This document shows, one piece after another, positions 36,408 to 46,398 of a stretch of 46,398 nt of DNA. Under the pieces are notes generated by a model, which made no database searches, was not told where the DNA came from, and was given only the letters and a program-made list of their open reading frames with translations. Origin of the DNA: Lysobacterales bacterium (GTDB lineage Bacteria > Pseudomonadota > Gammaproteobacteria > Xanthomonadales > SZUA-36). The stretch covers positions 1-46,398 of the forward strand of contig JAOUCS010000012.1 of assembly GCA_029859645.1 (NCBI GenBank). Direction: 5' to 3'. A program made the position numbers and the translations under genes. The stretch's first letter is position 1; each line of letters starts with the position of its first letter.

Positions 36408-37366
36408 CTCACGTGACCCAGCCGGTCCGGCAGCGTTACAGCGTTGAGGAAATCGGCTGCGCTCATGCGCCGCTTGCCAGGCCGCTGTAATTCAAGCAGA
36501 CGCAATACGCACTTGCCGGTGGCTATCTGGATGCCTTCGGCGCCTTTCTTCAACACCGTGCCGGGTGCACATTGATGGGTTTCTTCCATGATTTCAGCCT
36601 TCCAGATTCGGGTTCTTTCCGCTCCCATCATGCACCAGCTGACCGGCCAGGGGTTGAATGCCCTTATCTGGCGTTCCAGCGCAGCAGCGGATGCGGACCA
36701 GTCGATCTGTGCTTCCGCCTTGTCAAGCTTGCGCGCGTAAGTCACGCCCTGTTTTGGCTGTGGCGTTGTGGGCAGGGATTGTCCGCGGGCCAGCGCTCGA
36801 ACGCATTGCAACAGCGTGGTGGCCCCCAATTCAGCCAGTTTGTCATGCAGGCTGCCGCCGCTCTCATCATCCGCCAGTGGAATACGCTCACACTTCAATA
36901 ACGCCCCGGTGTCCAGTCCTTCGTCCATTTGCATGATGCAAACGCCCGATTCTGGATCTCCAGCCTCGATCGCGCGTTGCACGGGCGCGGCGCCCCGCCA
37001 GCGCGGCAGCAGCGAAGCGTGGATATTCCAGCAGCCGAACTTTGGGATCTGCAGGATATTTGCCGGCAGGATCAAACCGTAGGCGACAACGACCATCAGG
37101 TCTGCCCGGAACCCTGTTATGAGCCTGGCTGCGTCATTCGATCTGAGCGTTTCAGGCTGAAAAACCTCGATACCATGCTCGAGGGCGGTGCGCTTAACCG
37201 GACTGGCCTGCAGCTTTCTGCCGCGCCCTGCCGGCCGGTCCGGCTGGCTCAGTACCGCCACCGGCGCCAGCCCCTCTTCAATCAGCGCCAGCAGTGGCGG
37301 GACCGAAAAATCAGGCGTTCCCGCGAAAAGAATACGGAGGTCGTGCTGGGTAGCGTAGCGGCTCAG
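36404..37366 (-). CDS. fmt: Methionyl-tRNA formyltransferase, apparent CTG start
   Basis: Formylates initiator Met-tRNA with 10-formyl-tetrahydrofolate. The catalytic segment [20 protein letters not shown] and the substrate loop [12 protein letters not shown] are clear. The conserved opening strand [16 protein letters not shown] is encoded upstream of the first GTG (37261), so the gene must start earlier. Between the def stop and that strand there is no ATG, GTG or TTG in frame. The best candidate is CTG 37366, which overlaps the def stop as CTGA and has GAAGG seven bases upstream. It gives 320 residues, close to the 315 of E. coli. Sequencing error cannot be excluded. Function is secure; the start is inferred. 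Confidence 0.9.
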   Translation of the reverse strand: MSRYATQHDLRILFAGTPDFSVPPLLALIEEGLAPVAVLSQPDRPAGRGRKLQASPVKRTALEHGIEVFQPETLRSNDAARLITGFRADLMVVVAYGLILPANILQIPKFGCWNIHASLLPRWRGAAPVQRAIEAGDPESGVCIMQMDEGLDTGALLKCERIPLADDESGGSLHDKLAELGATTLLQCVRALARGQSLPTTPQPKQGVTYARKLDKAEAQIDWSASAAALERQIRAFNPWPVSWCMMGAERTRIWKAEIMEETHQCAPGTVLKKGAEGIQIATGKCVLRLLELQRPGKRRMSAADFLNAVTLPDRLGHVS

Positions 37367-37890
37367 AGCAGGGCCTTCGATGTCTTCTGGACGGCAACTT
37401 TCCTTTGTTTTTCCAGCTTTTTGGTCACCATCCGCTGTTTCAGAGGCGACAGGTAGTCGACGAACAGTTTGCCCTGAAGGTGGTCCATTTCATGCTGCAG
37501 GCAGACCGCATGCATTCCATCCAGATCCTCTTCGAAGAAGCCGCCATCGGCATTTTGCGCGCTGATGCGGATTCTCTCCGCCCTGCTGACTTCCGCGTAA
37601 ATACCCGGAACGGAAAGGCAACCCTCTTCGCAGGTTTCGGTGCCTTCCGACTCGAGGATTTCAGGGTTGATGTAGACGCGGGGGGTGTCCTGGGCCTCAC
37701 TTACATCGAGGATCAGCAGCCGTTTGTGTACATTGACCTGCGTGGCTGCAAGGCCTATCCCGTCTGCCGAATACATGGTTTCAGTCATGTCTTCAATCAG
37801 GCGCTGAAGCTCGTCGTCAAACGCTTCGACCGGTTTCGCTACCGTTCTCAGACGTGGATCAGGGATTTCTAGAATTTCTAATTTGGCCAT
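37363..37890 (-). CDS. def: Peptide deformylase
   Basis: 175 residues, normal for type 1 enzymes. All three motifs are present: GIGLAATQV near residue 45, EGCLSVPG with the metal-binding cysteine near residue 92, and [12 protein letters not shown] with the HExxH-type ligands. It removes the N-formyl group from new proteins, directly complementing the adjacent fmt. The gene begins the def-fmt-rsmB-DUF4390-ntrYX-trkAH cluster and is divergent from the LysM gene, with 139 bases between. The call is secure. Confidence 0.95.
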   Translation of the reverse strand: MAKLEILEIPDPRLRTVAKPVEAFDDELQRLIEDMTETMYSADGIGLAATQVNVHKRLLILDVSEAQDTPRVYINPEILESEGTETCEEGCLSVPGIYAEVSRAERIRISAQNADGGFFEEDLDGMHAVCLQHEMDHLQGKLFVDYLSPLKQRMVTKKLEKQRKVAVQKTSKALL

Positions 37891-38029
37891 ATGCTTACAC
37901 GCTAAAAAAATAATTTAGATGAACTTTGCTCCGGTATTTATTATGATAGCCAATGGTGGACCCTGTTCGCCAGAGTTAAAACTGACCGCATCTGACAGAT
38001 GGCTGGATGCCTACTAGAGAGGAAGGAAC

Positions 38030-39205
38030 GTGATCAGAACACTCATGCACCTCACCATAGCCGCGATTATGCTTACCGGAGTTGCCCTGGCGCAGGATGT
38101 CGCCGTGCGCTCCGACCACCCTGACCAATACGTGGTGGTCAAAGGCGATACGCTTTGGGATATTTCAGGGAAATTCCTGGATAAACCATGGCAATGGCCT
38201 GCGATTTGGCATGCAAATCCGCAAATTAAAAACCCCCACCTGATCTATCCCGGCGATGTCGTGTCGCTGGTGTATGTTGACGGTGTCCCCCAACTGAGAC
38301 TCAACCGTAACGGTACGAACACGGTCAAGATGTCGCCTTCCATCCGCGTGGTGGATCGGGACGATGCGATCAGTGCGATTCCGTTCGAGTCCATCAAGCC
38401 CTTTGTGCGCGATCTGCGGGTTCTTTCCCCCGCCGAATTCGAAGGATTGCCTTACGTCGTGGCCAACCAGGAGGAACGCCGCACGTCAACCTACAGTGAC
38501 ACTGCCTATGTTCGCGGGCTGAATGCCCAGGTTGGCGAGGAATTCGTCGTGGCACGCCTGATGAACATCTATGACATGGCAGGCAGTCCGCCGGAAATAC
38601 GACGGGTTCTGCCCCAAAGAGGCTGGCGCGTGGTGCCCAACGTCTGGGACCGGGAGCAGCATACATGGAACCAGGTAGCCCCCTGGGACCGCCGGCCCAA
38701 AAACCCGCTGGGTTATGAGATGTTCGAGGTCAGCCGCGTTCGCGTCTCGCAAACCGGGGACATTTCTGTCGTGGATATCATCCGTGACCGGACAGAGGTT
38801 CGCGAGGGAGACTTTATACTTCCCGTCAGCGATATGGGTTACGAAAGTGTTTTCTACCCCAGCGCAATGGACGAGGTTCCGGAAGGCCTGCGGGTCCTGG
38901 CGACATCCGGGCAACGCAGTGGTGTCGGGCTGTACCAGATTGTTTCCATCAATGGTGGAACCAACCAGGGAATCCAGCCGGGTAACGTGTTTTCCGCGTT
39001 CCGGACTGGACAGAAGATCGACGACCGTGTCGGTTTCCGCGAAGGAAGTTTTTCCACGGAAGCCAACGTGCGATTGCCTGATACCTATGATGGCGTTGTC
39101 ATGGTGTTCCGGACTTTCGAAGATATCAGTTATGGGATGGTCATGGGTGGTTCGCGGGTGGTCGTCGAATTCGACACCCTTCGGCATCCGGACGAACGAA
39201 TGTAA
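38030..39205 (+). CDS. Secreted LysM-domain protein
   Basis: 391 residues. A signal peptide ends GVALAQ, followed by one LysM domain at about residues 35-85 (VVKGDTLWDISGKFLDKP and HLIYPGDVVSL), which binds peptidoglycan. The remaining 300 residues have beta-rich repeats without a recognisable enzyme motif. This protein lies upstream of dprA in many gammaproteobacteria. AGAGAGGAAGG precedes GTG 38030, a strong site. It is divergent from def. It probably acts in the cell envelope; its precise function is unknown. Confidence 0.8.
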   Translation: MIRTLMHLTIAAIMLTGVALAQDVAVRSDHPDQYVVVKGDTLWDISGKFLDKPWQWPAIWHANPQIKNPHLIYPGDVVSLVYVDGVPQLRLNRNGTNTVKMSPSIRVVDRDDAISAIPFESIKPFVRDLRVLSPAEFEGLPYVVANQEERRTSTYSDTAYVRGLNAQVGEEFVVARLMNIYDMAGSPPEIRRVLPQRGWRVVPNVWDREQHTWNQVAPWDRRPKNPLGYEMFEVSRVRVSQTGDISVVDIIRDRTEVREGDFILPVSDMGYESVFYPSAMDEVPEGLRVLATSGQRSGVGLYQIVSINGGTNQGIQPGNVFSAFRTGQKIDDRVGFREGSFSTEANVRLPDTYDGVVMVFRTFEDISYGMVMGGSRVVVEFDTLRHPDERM

Positions 39206-39233
39206 TTTGAGGCAAGCTGTTTAGCGCGGCAGC

Positions 39234-40400
39234 ATGCCCGCAGACACGGGGTTTGCCGTCAATAATTACAAAGATTGGTTAGTTGCTCTAAGGGCCCCCC
39301 GCCTGGGGGGCTCGCGCCTGGTGCGATTGATGAAACACTTCGATGGCGCCGGAGCCCTGCTTTCTGCCACTCACGGGCAGTTGCGCAAAGCAGGGCTCGA
39401 TGAGGATGCCATCGCGGCCATCAGGAATCCTGACGAACAACTCTTTGCTTCCGATCTTGAATGGCTGGAGCAGGACTCTCACCAGCTGATCAGCTGGCAG
39501 GATGAGCGGTATCCGCCGCTTTTGCGCGATATATCCTCGCCGCCTGCGGCGCTATTTGTCGAAGGTGATCCGGATATCCTCTGGTTGCCGCAGTTAGCGG
39601 TCATCGGCAGTCGAAATCCGACGACTGGTGGATGTGACAATGCCCGGGATTTTGCAGCTGAACTCAGCCGGCAAGGCCTGACGATAACCAGTGGCATGGC
39701 GTCCGGAATCGATTCCGTAGCTCACCAGGCGGCACTGGACAGCGGCAAGCCCACCGTCGCGGTCATGGGCACCGGGCTGGACCGGATTTATCCAGCAAGC
39801 AGCAAAAGCCTGGCGCTGCGGATCCGCAAGGAAGGAGTACTGGTTTCCGAATTGCCGCTTGGCACCGGCGCAAAGCGGTCTCATTTTCCATCCCGAAACC
39901 GCATCATTTCCGGGCTCAGCCTGGGAGTGCTGGTCATCGAGGCCGGCTTGAGAAGCGGCACGCTGATTACTGCCCGGCTTGCAGCAAACCAGGGGCGCGA
40001 TGTCTTTGCACTACCCGGTTCCATTCACAACCCGATGGCCAAGGGTTGTCACCGCCTGATACGTGATGGCGCGAAGCTGGTCGAAGCCGTGGATGAAATC
40101 CTGACTGAACTTGCGCCGATGGCAGGGCAGTTGGCGGGAGAACTAAAAAGGCAGATTGAACTCCAACCGACCGACAGGGTGGCGGTTTCGCTTGATTCTG
40201 GTGGATATGACCCCCAACTGGACGAGGATCCGGATTACCGGGTTCTCTGGACGTGCCTGGGTTATGACCCCAAACCCATTGACACGATTATTGAGCAAAG
40301 TGGATTGACGGCGAGAGCCGTGTCAGCCATGCTGCTCATGCTAGAGCTGAGAGGAAAGGTTGAGGCACATACCGGGGGAGCCTACAGCCGAAAAAAATAA
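39234..40400 (+). CDS. dprA: DNA-processing protein DprA (Smf)
   Basis: 388 residues. The N-terminal SAM-like helical domain is followed by the Rossmann-fold core with VIGSRNPTTGG near residue 123 and the GMASGIDSVAHQAAL helix. FPSRNRIISGLS and EAGLRSGTLITA complete the core, and a C-terminal winged-helix region (about 320-385) follows. DprA loads RecA onto incoming single-stranded DNA during transformation; it also occurs in bacteria not known to be competent. It lies 28 bases after the LysM gene and 10 bases before smg. Confidence 0.93.
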   Translation: MPADTGFAVNNYKDWLVALRAPRLGGSRLVRLMKHFDGAGALLSATHGQLRKAGLDEDAIAAIRNPDEQLFASDLEWLEQDSHQLISWQDERYPPLLRDISSPPAALFVEGDPDILWLPQLAVIGSRNPTTGGCDNARDFAAELSRQGLTITSGMASGIDSVAHQAALDSGKPTVAVMGTGLDRIYPASSKSLALRIRKEGVLVSELPLGTGAKRSHFPSRNRIISGLSLGVLVIEAGLRSGTLITARLAANQGRDVFALPGSIHNPMAKGCHRLIRDGAKLVEAVDEILTELAPMAGQLAGELKRQIELQPTDRVAVSLDSGGYDPQLDEDPDYRVLWTCLGYDPKPIDTIIEQSGLTARAVSAMLLMLELRGKVEAHTGGAYSRKK

Positions 40401-40410
40401 GAGGTTAATA

Positions 40411-40887
40411 ATGAAAGAAAACGTGCTCGACGTGTTGATGTACCTGTTCGAGAACTACTTCTACGATGAACCCGAAACACAACCTGATCGGGCTTCCATG
40501 GAAGAGAACCTGCACGAGGCCGGTTTCAGCAACGGAGAAATCGACAAAGCCTTCAAATGGCTTGATGGCCTGGCAGAACAGCGTTACCAGCCGGACTTCA
40601 AGATGCACACGGATCAGCCCATCCGGATTTTTGTCGATTCTGAAATTAACCGCCTGGACACGGCCTGTCGGGATTTCCTGCTGTTCCTGTCCAATTCCGG
40701 GATTCTGGACGCGCAGCGGCGCGAACTGGTGCTGGATCGCCTGATGGCGCTGGAAAGCGACGAAATCTTGCTGGAGGATGTGAAATGGGTGGTCCTGATG
40801 GTTCTTTTCAACCAACCCGGGCAAGAGGCGAATTACGCATGGATGGAAGATTTGATGTTTGACACGGAGCAAGACTACCGCCATTAA
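40411..40887 (+). CDS. smg: Smg protein (DUF494 family)
   Basis: 158 residues, near the 157 of E. coli Smg. The start MKENVLDVLMYLFENYF and the acidic, helical composition are typical of DUF494. The molecular role is not established, although the gene is nearly always next to dprA in gammaproteobacteria. ATG 40411 has AGAGG upstream; a longer reading from 40360 would begin inside dprA. A 110-base gap with topA follows. Confidence 0.9.
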   Translation: MKENVLDVLMYLFENYFYDEPETQPDRASMEENLHEAGFSNGEIDKAFKWLDGLAEQRYQPDFKMHTDQPIRIFVDSEINRLDTACRDFLLFLSNSGILDAQRRELVLDRLMALESDEILLEDVKWVVLMVLFNQPGQEANYAWMEDLMFDTEQDYRH

Positions 40888-40944
40888 TAAATAAGGACGG
40901 CCTTTTTTCTCGCTGTCTGATGCCAGCATTCCCTCTCGATCGAA

Positions 40945-40997
40945 GCGATAATGATCGCGCAGGGTAGCTTTAATTTTAAATTTGTGAGGATCGCGAT
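40945..40997 (+). promoter_or_regulatory. topA leader with ribosome site and possible hairpin
   Basis: AGGA at 40987-40990 stands seven bases before the ATC taken as the topA start. The leader has a small hairpin GCGAT/ATCGC (40945-40958). ATCGCG at 40954-40959 could also pair with CGCGAT at 40992-40997, next to the start codon. Whether this folds in the cell is untested. Confidence 0.4.
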
Positions 40998-43415
40998 ATC
41001 AATCTTCTCATTGTAGAATCGCCGGCAAAGGCGGCAACCATCAACCGTTATCTCGGCAAGGATTTCACGGTATTGGCCTCGTATGGACATGTCAGGGACC
41101 TGCCTTCGAAAGACGGTGCGGTGGACCCCGATAATGACTTCGCCATGACCTATGAGCTGAATGAAGACAGCGAAAAGCATGTCAGGGCTATTGTCCGGGC
41201 TGCGAAGAAGGCGGATGCAATCTACCTCGCAACTGACCTTGATCGCGAGGGTGAAGCCATTTCGTGGCATATCTACGAGATCCTGCGCGAACAAGGCCTG
41301 GCGGAAACCAAGACTTTTTACCGGGTGGAGTTTTCAGAAATCACCCGGAAAGCGATCCAGGATGCCGTGGACAACCCACGGGAGCTGTCAATGGATCTGG
41401 TGAACGCACAGCAGGCGCGTCGTGCGTTGGACCACCTGGTTGGTTTCAACCTGTCGCCACTGCTCTGGAAAAAGATCAAGACAGGCCTCTCCGCCGGGCG
41501 GGTGCAAAGTCCTGCCCTGCGCATGATCGTCGAGCGGGAGCGCGAGATAGAGGCGTTCAATCCACAGGAATACTGGTCCATCGAGGCCGACATGAGCCAC
41601 GCTGACCAGGCTTTTGAAGCCCGCCTGGTGCGTATCGAGAACGACCGGCTGAGGCAATTCGATATATCCGATGCGGATCATGCTCACAGAGTACGCGACC
41701 GGCTGATAAAAGCGGCTGACGGCAAGTTGCAGGTGGCCAGGGTCACACGCAAGCAGCGAAAAAGGCGCCCTTCGCCCCCCTTTATCACTTCAACTCTGCA
41801 ACAGGATGCTTCCAGGAAATTACGGTTCACTGCCCAGCGGACCATGAGAACCGCGCAAAACCTCTATGAGGCAGGGCACATCACCTACATGCGCACCGAC
41901 TCCGTGCACCTGTCCAATGATGCCCTTGCTGATTTACGCGCCCAGATCAAGAGTGAATTCGGAGCCGAGTTTGCGCCGGAGAAACCGAATTTCTACAAGA
42001 CCAAGTCAAAGAACGCGCAGGAAGCGCATGAAGCCATCCGCCCTACTTCTGCCGGGCAGACACCTTCGTCCCTCAAGTCAAAACTGACCGAGGACCAGTT
42101 TCGGCTGTATGAGTTGATTTACCGCCGGGCGATGGCGTCCCAGATGGTTCCTGCTCTGATAGACACGGTGGCCGTGGAATTTGACTGTGATTCCGACGCG
42201 ACCTTCCGCGCCAATGGTTCGGTGATCGCATTTCCCGGCTTCCTCCGCGTATACGAAGTGTCATTGCCGAAGGGCAAGGAAGAAAAAGAAAGCAACCTGC
42301 CGGATATGTCCGAAGGCGATATCGTGACGCTCAAGGAAATTCGGGCGGAACAGCACTTTACCGAACCCCCGCCGCGATTTTCGGAAGCCAGCCTGGTCAA
42401 GGCGCTGGAAGACTTCGGAATCGGCCGGCCATCTACCTATGCGAGCATCATCCAGACCCTGGTGCGCAGAAAATACGTGGATCTGGATCGCCGGCGTTTC
42501 ATTCCCACGGATACCGGCAGGGTGGTAGCCCGCTTCCTTGAGAATCATTTCGAACCCTACGTAGACTACGAATTTACCGCGCGAATGGAAGACACGCTGG
42601 ACGAGATTTCACGGGGGGAAATACACTGGATTCCGCCGCTGATGCAATTCTGGAAACCGTTCATTAAGCGAATCAGGGACAAGGAAGAATCGGTCAGCCG
42701 GCAGGAAGCAAAGCTGACCCGCGTGCTCGGAACCGATCCGGCCACGGGTAAGGAAGTGTCCGTCCGGCTCGGCCGATTCGGCCCGCATGCGCAGATCGGC
42801 AGTGTCGAAGACGAGGAAAAACCCAAGTTTGCCGGGCTGCAGCCGGGACACCGGCTGGAAACCATTACGCTGGAAGAGGCGCTCGAATTGTTCAAACTGC
42901 CCAGAGCGCTGGGTTTTACGCCTGATGGCGAGGAAGTCTCAGTGGGCATCGGGCGCTTTGGCCCGTACATCCGCTATGGCAGCAAATTCGTGTCACTGAA
43001 GGATGCGGACCCCCATACGGTGGAATTATCGCATGCGCTGGAACTGGTCGCCGCCAAGAAACAGGCTGACCTGGACCGGATATTGAGGACCTGGGATGAC
43101 TCTGATGTCCAGATCCTGAAGGGTCGATGGGGGCCGTTCATCACCGACGGCAACAAGAACGCGCGTATGCCCAAGGACCGCGAACCGGATTCGATGACGC
43201 TGGAAGAGTGCCTCGCCCTGCTTGAAGCAGCTCCGGACAAGCGCAGCCGCAAGAAAGCTTCCAAGAAGAAAGCCGGCAAGAAAAAGGCGGGCAAGAAGAA
43301 AGCGGCCAGGAAAAAGACGGCCCGGAAGAAAGCGACCAAAAAGAAAGCGACCAGAAAGAAAGCAGCCAGCAAGCGCGCAGACGCCACGGCAGTGGTCTCA
43401 ACATCAGACGGTTAG
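40998..43415 (+). CDS. topA: DNA topoisomerase I, apparent ATC start
   Basis: 805 residues of a type IA topoisomerase that relaxes negative supercoils. The Toprim domain has the glutamate in LLIVESPAKAATINRYLG at the very start and the DxDxE motif in TDLDREGEAI. The catalytic tyrosine is Tyr297 in TYMRTDS. Instead of CxxC zinc fingers, the C-terminus has repeated Topo_C-like units (GRFGPHAQIG, GRFGPYIRYG, GRWGPFITDG) and a lysine-rich tail. The conserved N-terminus lies upstream of the first TTG (41073), and no ATG, GTG or TTG occurs between the preceding stop and it. ATC 40998, seven bases after AGGA, is the best start. Confidence 0.92.
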   Translation: MNLLIVESPAKAATINRYLGKDFTVLASYGHVRDLPSKDGAVDPDNDFAMTYELNEDSEKHVRAIVRAAKKADAIYLATDLDREGEAISWHIYEILREQGLAETKTFYRVEFSEITRKAIQDAVDNPRELSMDLVNAQQARRALDHLVGFNLSPLLWKKIKTGLSAGRVQSPALRMIVEREREIEAFNPQEYWSIEADMSHADQAFEARLVRIENDRLRQFDISDADHAHRVRDRLIKAADGKLQVARVTRKQRKRRPSPPFITSTLQQDASRKLRFTAQRTMRTAQNLYEAGHITYMRTDSVHLSNDALADLRAQIKSEFGAEFAPEKPNFYKTKSKNAQEAHEAIRPTSAGQTPSSLKSKLTEDQFRLYELIYRRAMASQMVPALIDTVAVEFDCDSDATFRANGSVIAFPGFLRVYEVSLPKGKEEKESNLPDMSEGDIVTLKEIRAEQHFTEPPPRFSEASLVKALEDFGIGRPSTYASIIQTLVRRKYVDLDRRRFIPTDTGRVVARFLENHFEPYVDYEFTARMEDTLDEISRGEIHWIPPLMQFWKPFIKRIRDKEESVSRQEAKLTRVLGTDPATGKEVSVRLGRFGPHAQIGSVEDEEKPKFAGLQPGHRLETITLEEALELFKLPRALGFTPDGEEVSVGIGRFGPYIRYGSKFVSLKDADPHTVELSHALELVAAKKQADLDRILRTWDDSDVQILKGRWGPFITDGNKNARMPKDREPDSMTLEECLALLEAAPDKRSRKKASKKKAGKKKAGKKKAARKKTARKKATKKKATRKKAASKRADATAVVSTSDG
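43239..43380 (+). repeat. Lysine-rich low-complexity repeat at the topA 3' end
   Basis: Imperfect repeats of AAGAAAGC-type codons encode about 47 residues of KKA, KKAG and RKKA units, the C-terminal tail of topoisomerase I. Such tails bind DNA non-specifically. The antisense strand reads as phenylalanine/leucine-rich frames that are not genes. Confidence 0.8.
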
Positions 43416-43419
43416 ACCA

Positions 43420-45420
<2,001 letters not shown>

Positions 45421-45424
<4 letters not shown>

Positions 45425-46137
45425 GAGGCTTCTCTCCTTGATTCAATTACGGCCAATTCCCTGGCCCATAGATTGCAGGATTCCGCCGAGGGATGGAAGC
45501 CGTCTTCACAAAAACCATGTTCGCTGGGATTGACGCGTGTCGGTACATGGGCAGCATCAGGATAATCAGCGATCACGTTACTGGCGATGCGGTCGAAAGT
45601 TGCTGCCCGCAGTCCCAGGGAGAACCTCAAAGGCTGGGGCGGCAAAGGAAACAGGGACATCGGGGGCAGGCCGGCAAACAGGATACGCGCGCCGGGAAAT
45701 TTTCGGGTGATCACCTCCATCAGCTGCGTCATTTTCGCCCGCCAGGTGCGGGTGCTGCTCATGCCGGTGACGTTGTTCACGCCGACGGACAGCAACAGGA
45801 TGTCCGGCCTGTAGCCGTCTTCGATCAATGCCAGTGCGTCCAGCACGTCATCGATGGTATTGCCGGTCCGGCCCATGACGCGCCAGTGAACCCTGCGCCC
45901 CAGCTCTTCCGACAGCGCTGTCGCGAACTGTCCGGGCAGGGATTCTTCCACGTGTGTGGTGCCCACGCCGTCAATAATAGAGTCACCCAGCGCGAGCAGA
46001 CGCAATCTATCACCATTGCCGGTCGTTCCCTCGCGGTCACCCGCTGCGCCGGGCAGGCGCAGCGCCCGGCGGCGCAAGCTGAGGCCCTGTATCGCTGTGA
46101 CCGGCAACAGAAGCCAGAAAACCAGGCGCTGCAGCAT
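45421..46137 (-). CDS. SGNH/GDSL-type hydrolase, membrane-anchored or exported
   Basis: 238 residues. A hydrophobic N-terminal segment (LVFWLLLPVTAIQG) acts as signal or anchor. The SGNH motifs are complete: GDSIIDG with the nucleophile serine, a glycine in GRTGNTIDD, an asparagine in VGVNNVTG, and DGFHPS with the catalytic Asp-His pair. Family members are esterases, acyl-hydrolases or thioesterases. The substrate is unknown. It lies three bases after the polA stop and overlaps the next gene by four, so it may be transcribed with polA. Confidence 0.8.
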
Positions 46138-46140
46138 CCT

Positions 46141-46398
46141 TCAGTGGGCCGTATCCCAGTCCGGGCCGTGGCCGGTGTCGACAACCAGTGGTACATCCAG
46201 TTCTGCGGCTCCGGACATTCGCTTAACCACGGCCACTTTCAGGGCGTCAAGCTGACTTTCCGCGACTTCAAAGACCAGTTCATCGTGCACCTGCATGACC
46301 AGCCGTGCGTCGGGTTCGGTTTTCTCCAGCCATGCGTCCACGCTGATCATGGCCCGTTTGATGATATCTGCGGCCGTTCCCTGCATGGGTGCATTAAT
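46141..46398 (-). CDS. polA: DNA polymerase I, C-terminal fragment
   Basis: The last 85 residues of family A DNA polymerase I run off the window edge. The segment INAPMQGTAADIIKRAM, covering the conserved O2-helix region, and the motif C strand VMQVHDELVFEV with its metal-binding aspartate identify it clearly. The end AELDVPLVVDTGHGPDWDTAH is a typical C-terminus. The 5' part lies beyond position 46398. Confidence 0.92.
   Translation of the reverse strand: MNAPMQGTAADIIKRAMISVDAWLEKTEPDARLVMQVHDELVFEVAESQLDALKVAVVKRMSGAAELDVPLVVDTGHGPDWDTAH

Noticed and set aside
40888-40944. Terminator after smg (AAGG/CCTT followed by TTTT)
   Set aside because: The stem is only four base pairs, too weak to support a call.
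42974-43387. Minus-strand frame reading as a phenylalanine/leucine-rich membrane protein
   Set aside because: It is the complement of the lysine-codon repeats of topA (AAG/AAA become CTT/TTT).

Overview
The window is a dense, roughly 46 kb piece of a gammaproteobacterial chromosome. Support for this comes from the LpxL/HtrB-type lipid A acyltransferase (Gram-negative envelope), the gene order def-fmt-rsmB-DUF4390-ntrY-ntrX-trkA-trkH divergent from LysM-dprA-smg-topA-tsaC-hemF, and the order glnA-DUF4124-ntrB-ntrC. The tandem membrane-anchored TolB-like/TPR proteins are a family I associate with marine or sediment gammaproteobacteria such as Woeseia and its relatives; that placement is inference. 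No rRNA, tRNA, insertion sequence, prophage or CRISPR array was seen. No gene-free stretch exceeds about 250 bases; the longest are 21914-22158, 4746-4968 and 7671-7887, and each holds regulatory signals described below.

Layout. 1-4745: the end of an SMP-30-like beta-propeller gene, a secreted DUF2780 protein, a small flavoprotein, an exported SDR paired with a class C beta-lactamase-like hydrolase, and arfB overlapping a small membrane protein gene. 4746-6721: glnK-amtB behind tandem NtrC-type sites and a sigma-54 promoter, closed by a strong terminator. 6732-19896 (minus strand): an M14 metallocarboxypeptidase, four tandem TolB-like/TPR paralogues, a 3-hydroxyisobutyrate-dehydrogenase-like enzyme and a LysR regulator. 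19995-21913: a glucose/sorbosone-dehydrogenase-like propeller overlapping uppP. 21914-26775: glnA-DUF4124-ntrB-ntrC, again with NtrC-type sites and a sigma-54 promoter. 26751-28106: dtd and the lipid A acyltransferase, divergent from each other. 28107-37890 (minus strand): def-fmt-rsmB-DUF4390-ntrY-ntrX-trkA-trkH. 38030-44948 (plus strand): LysM protein, dprA, smg, topA, tsaC, hemF. 44936-46398 (minus strand): the end of polA, an SGNH hydrolase and an NTF2-like protein.

How it fits together. The window holds most of a nitrogen-control circuit: the PII protein GlnK and its transporter AmtB, glutamine synthetase, the NtrB/NtrC pair, and the related NtrY/NtrX pair next to Trk potassium uptake. 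Both nitrogen-assimilation promoters carry a GG-N10-GC sigma-54 core (TGGCATGA(A/C)TTCTGCA) with upstream GCACC-N5-GGTGC dyads, so a closed NtrC loop can be read directly from the DNA.

The most unusual points are: (1) fmt and topA both lack an ATG, GTG or TTG codon ahead of their conserved N-termini, and appear to start at CTG (fmt, overlapping the def stop) and ATC (topA, well placed behind AGGA); (2) NtrX has a degenerate AAA+ domain with no GAFTGA loop and altered Walker motifs; (3) the four tandem TolB-like/TPR paralogues, three of them linked by ATGA overlaps, with the first sitting one base after an exported M14 peptidase gene, look like a coupled envelope system of unknown function.
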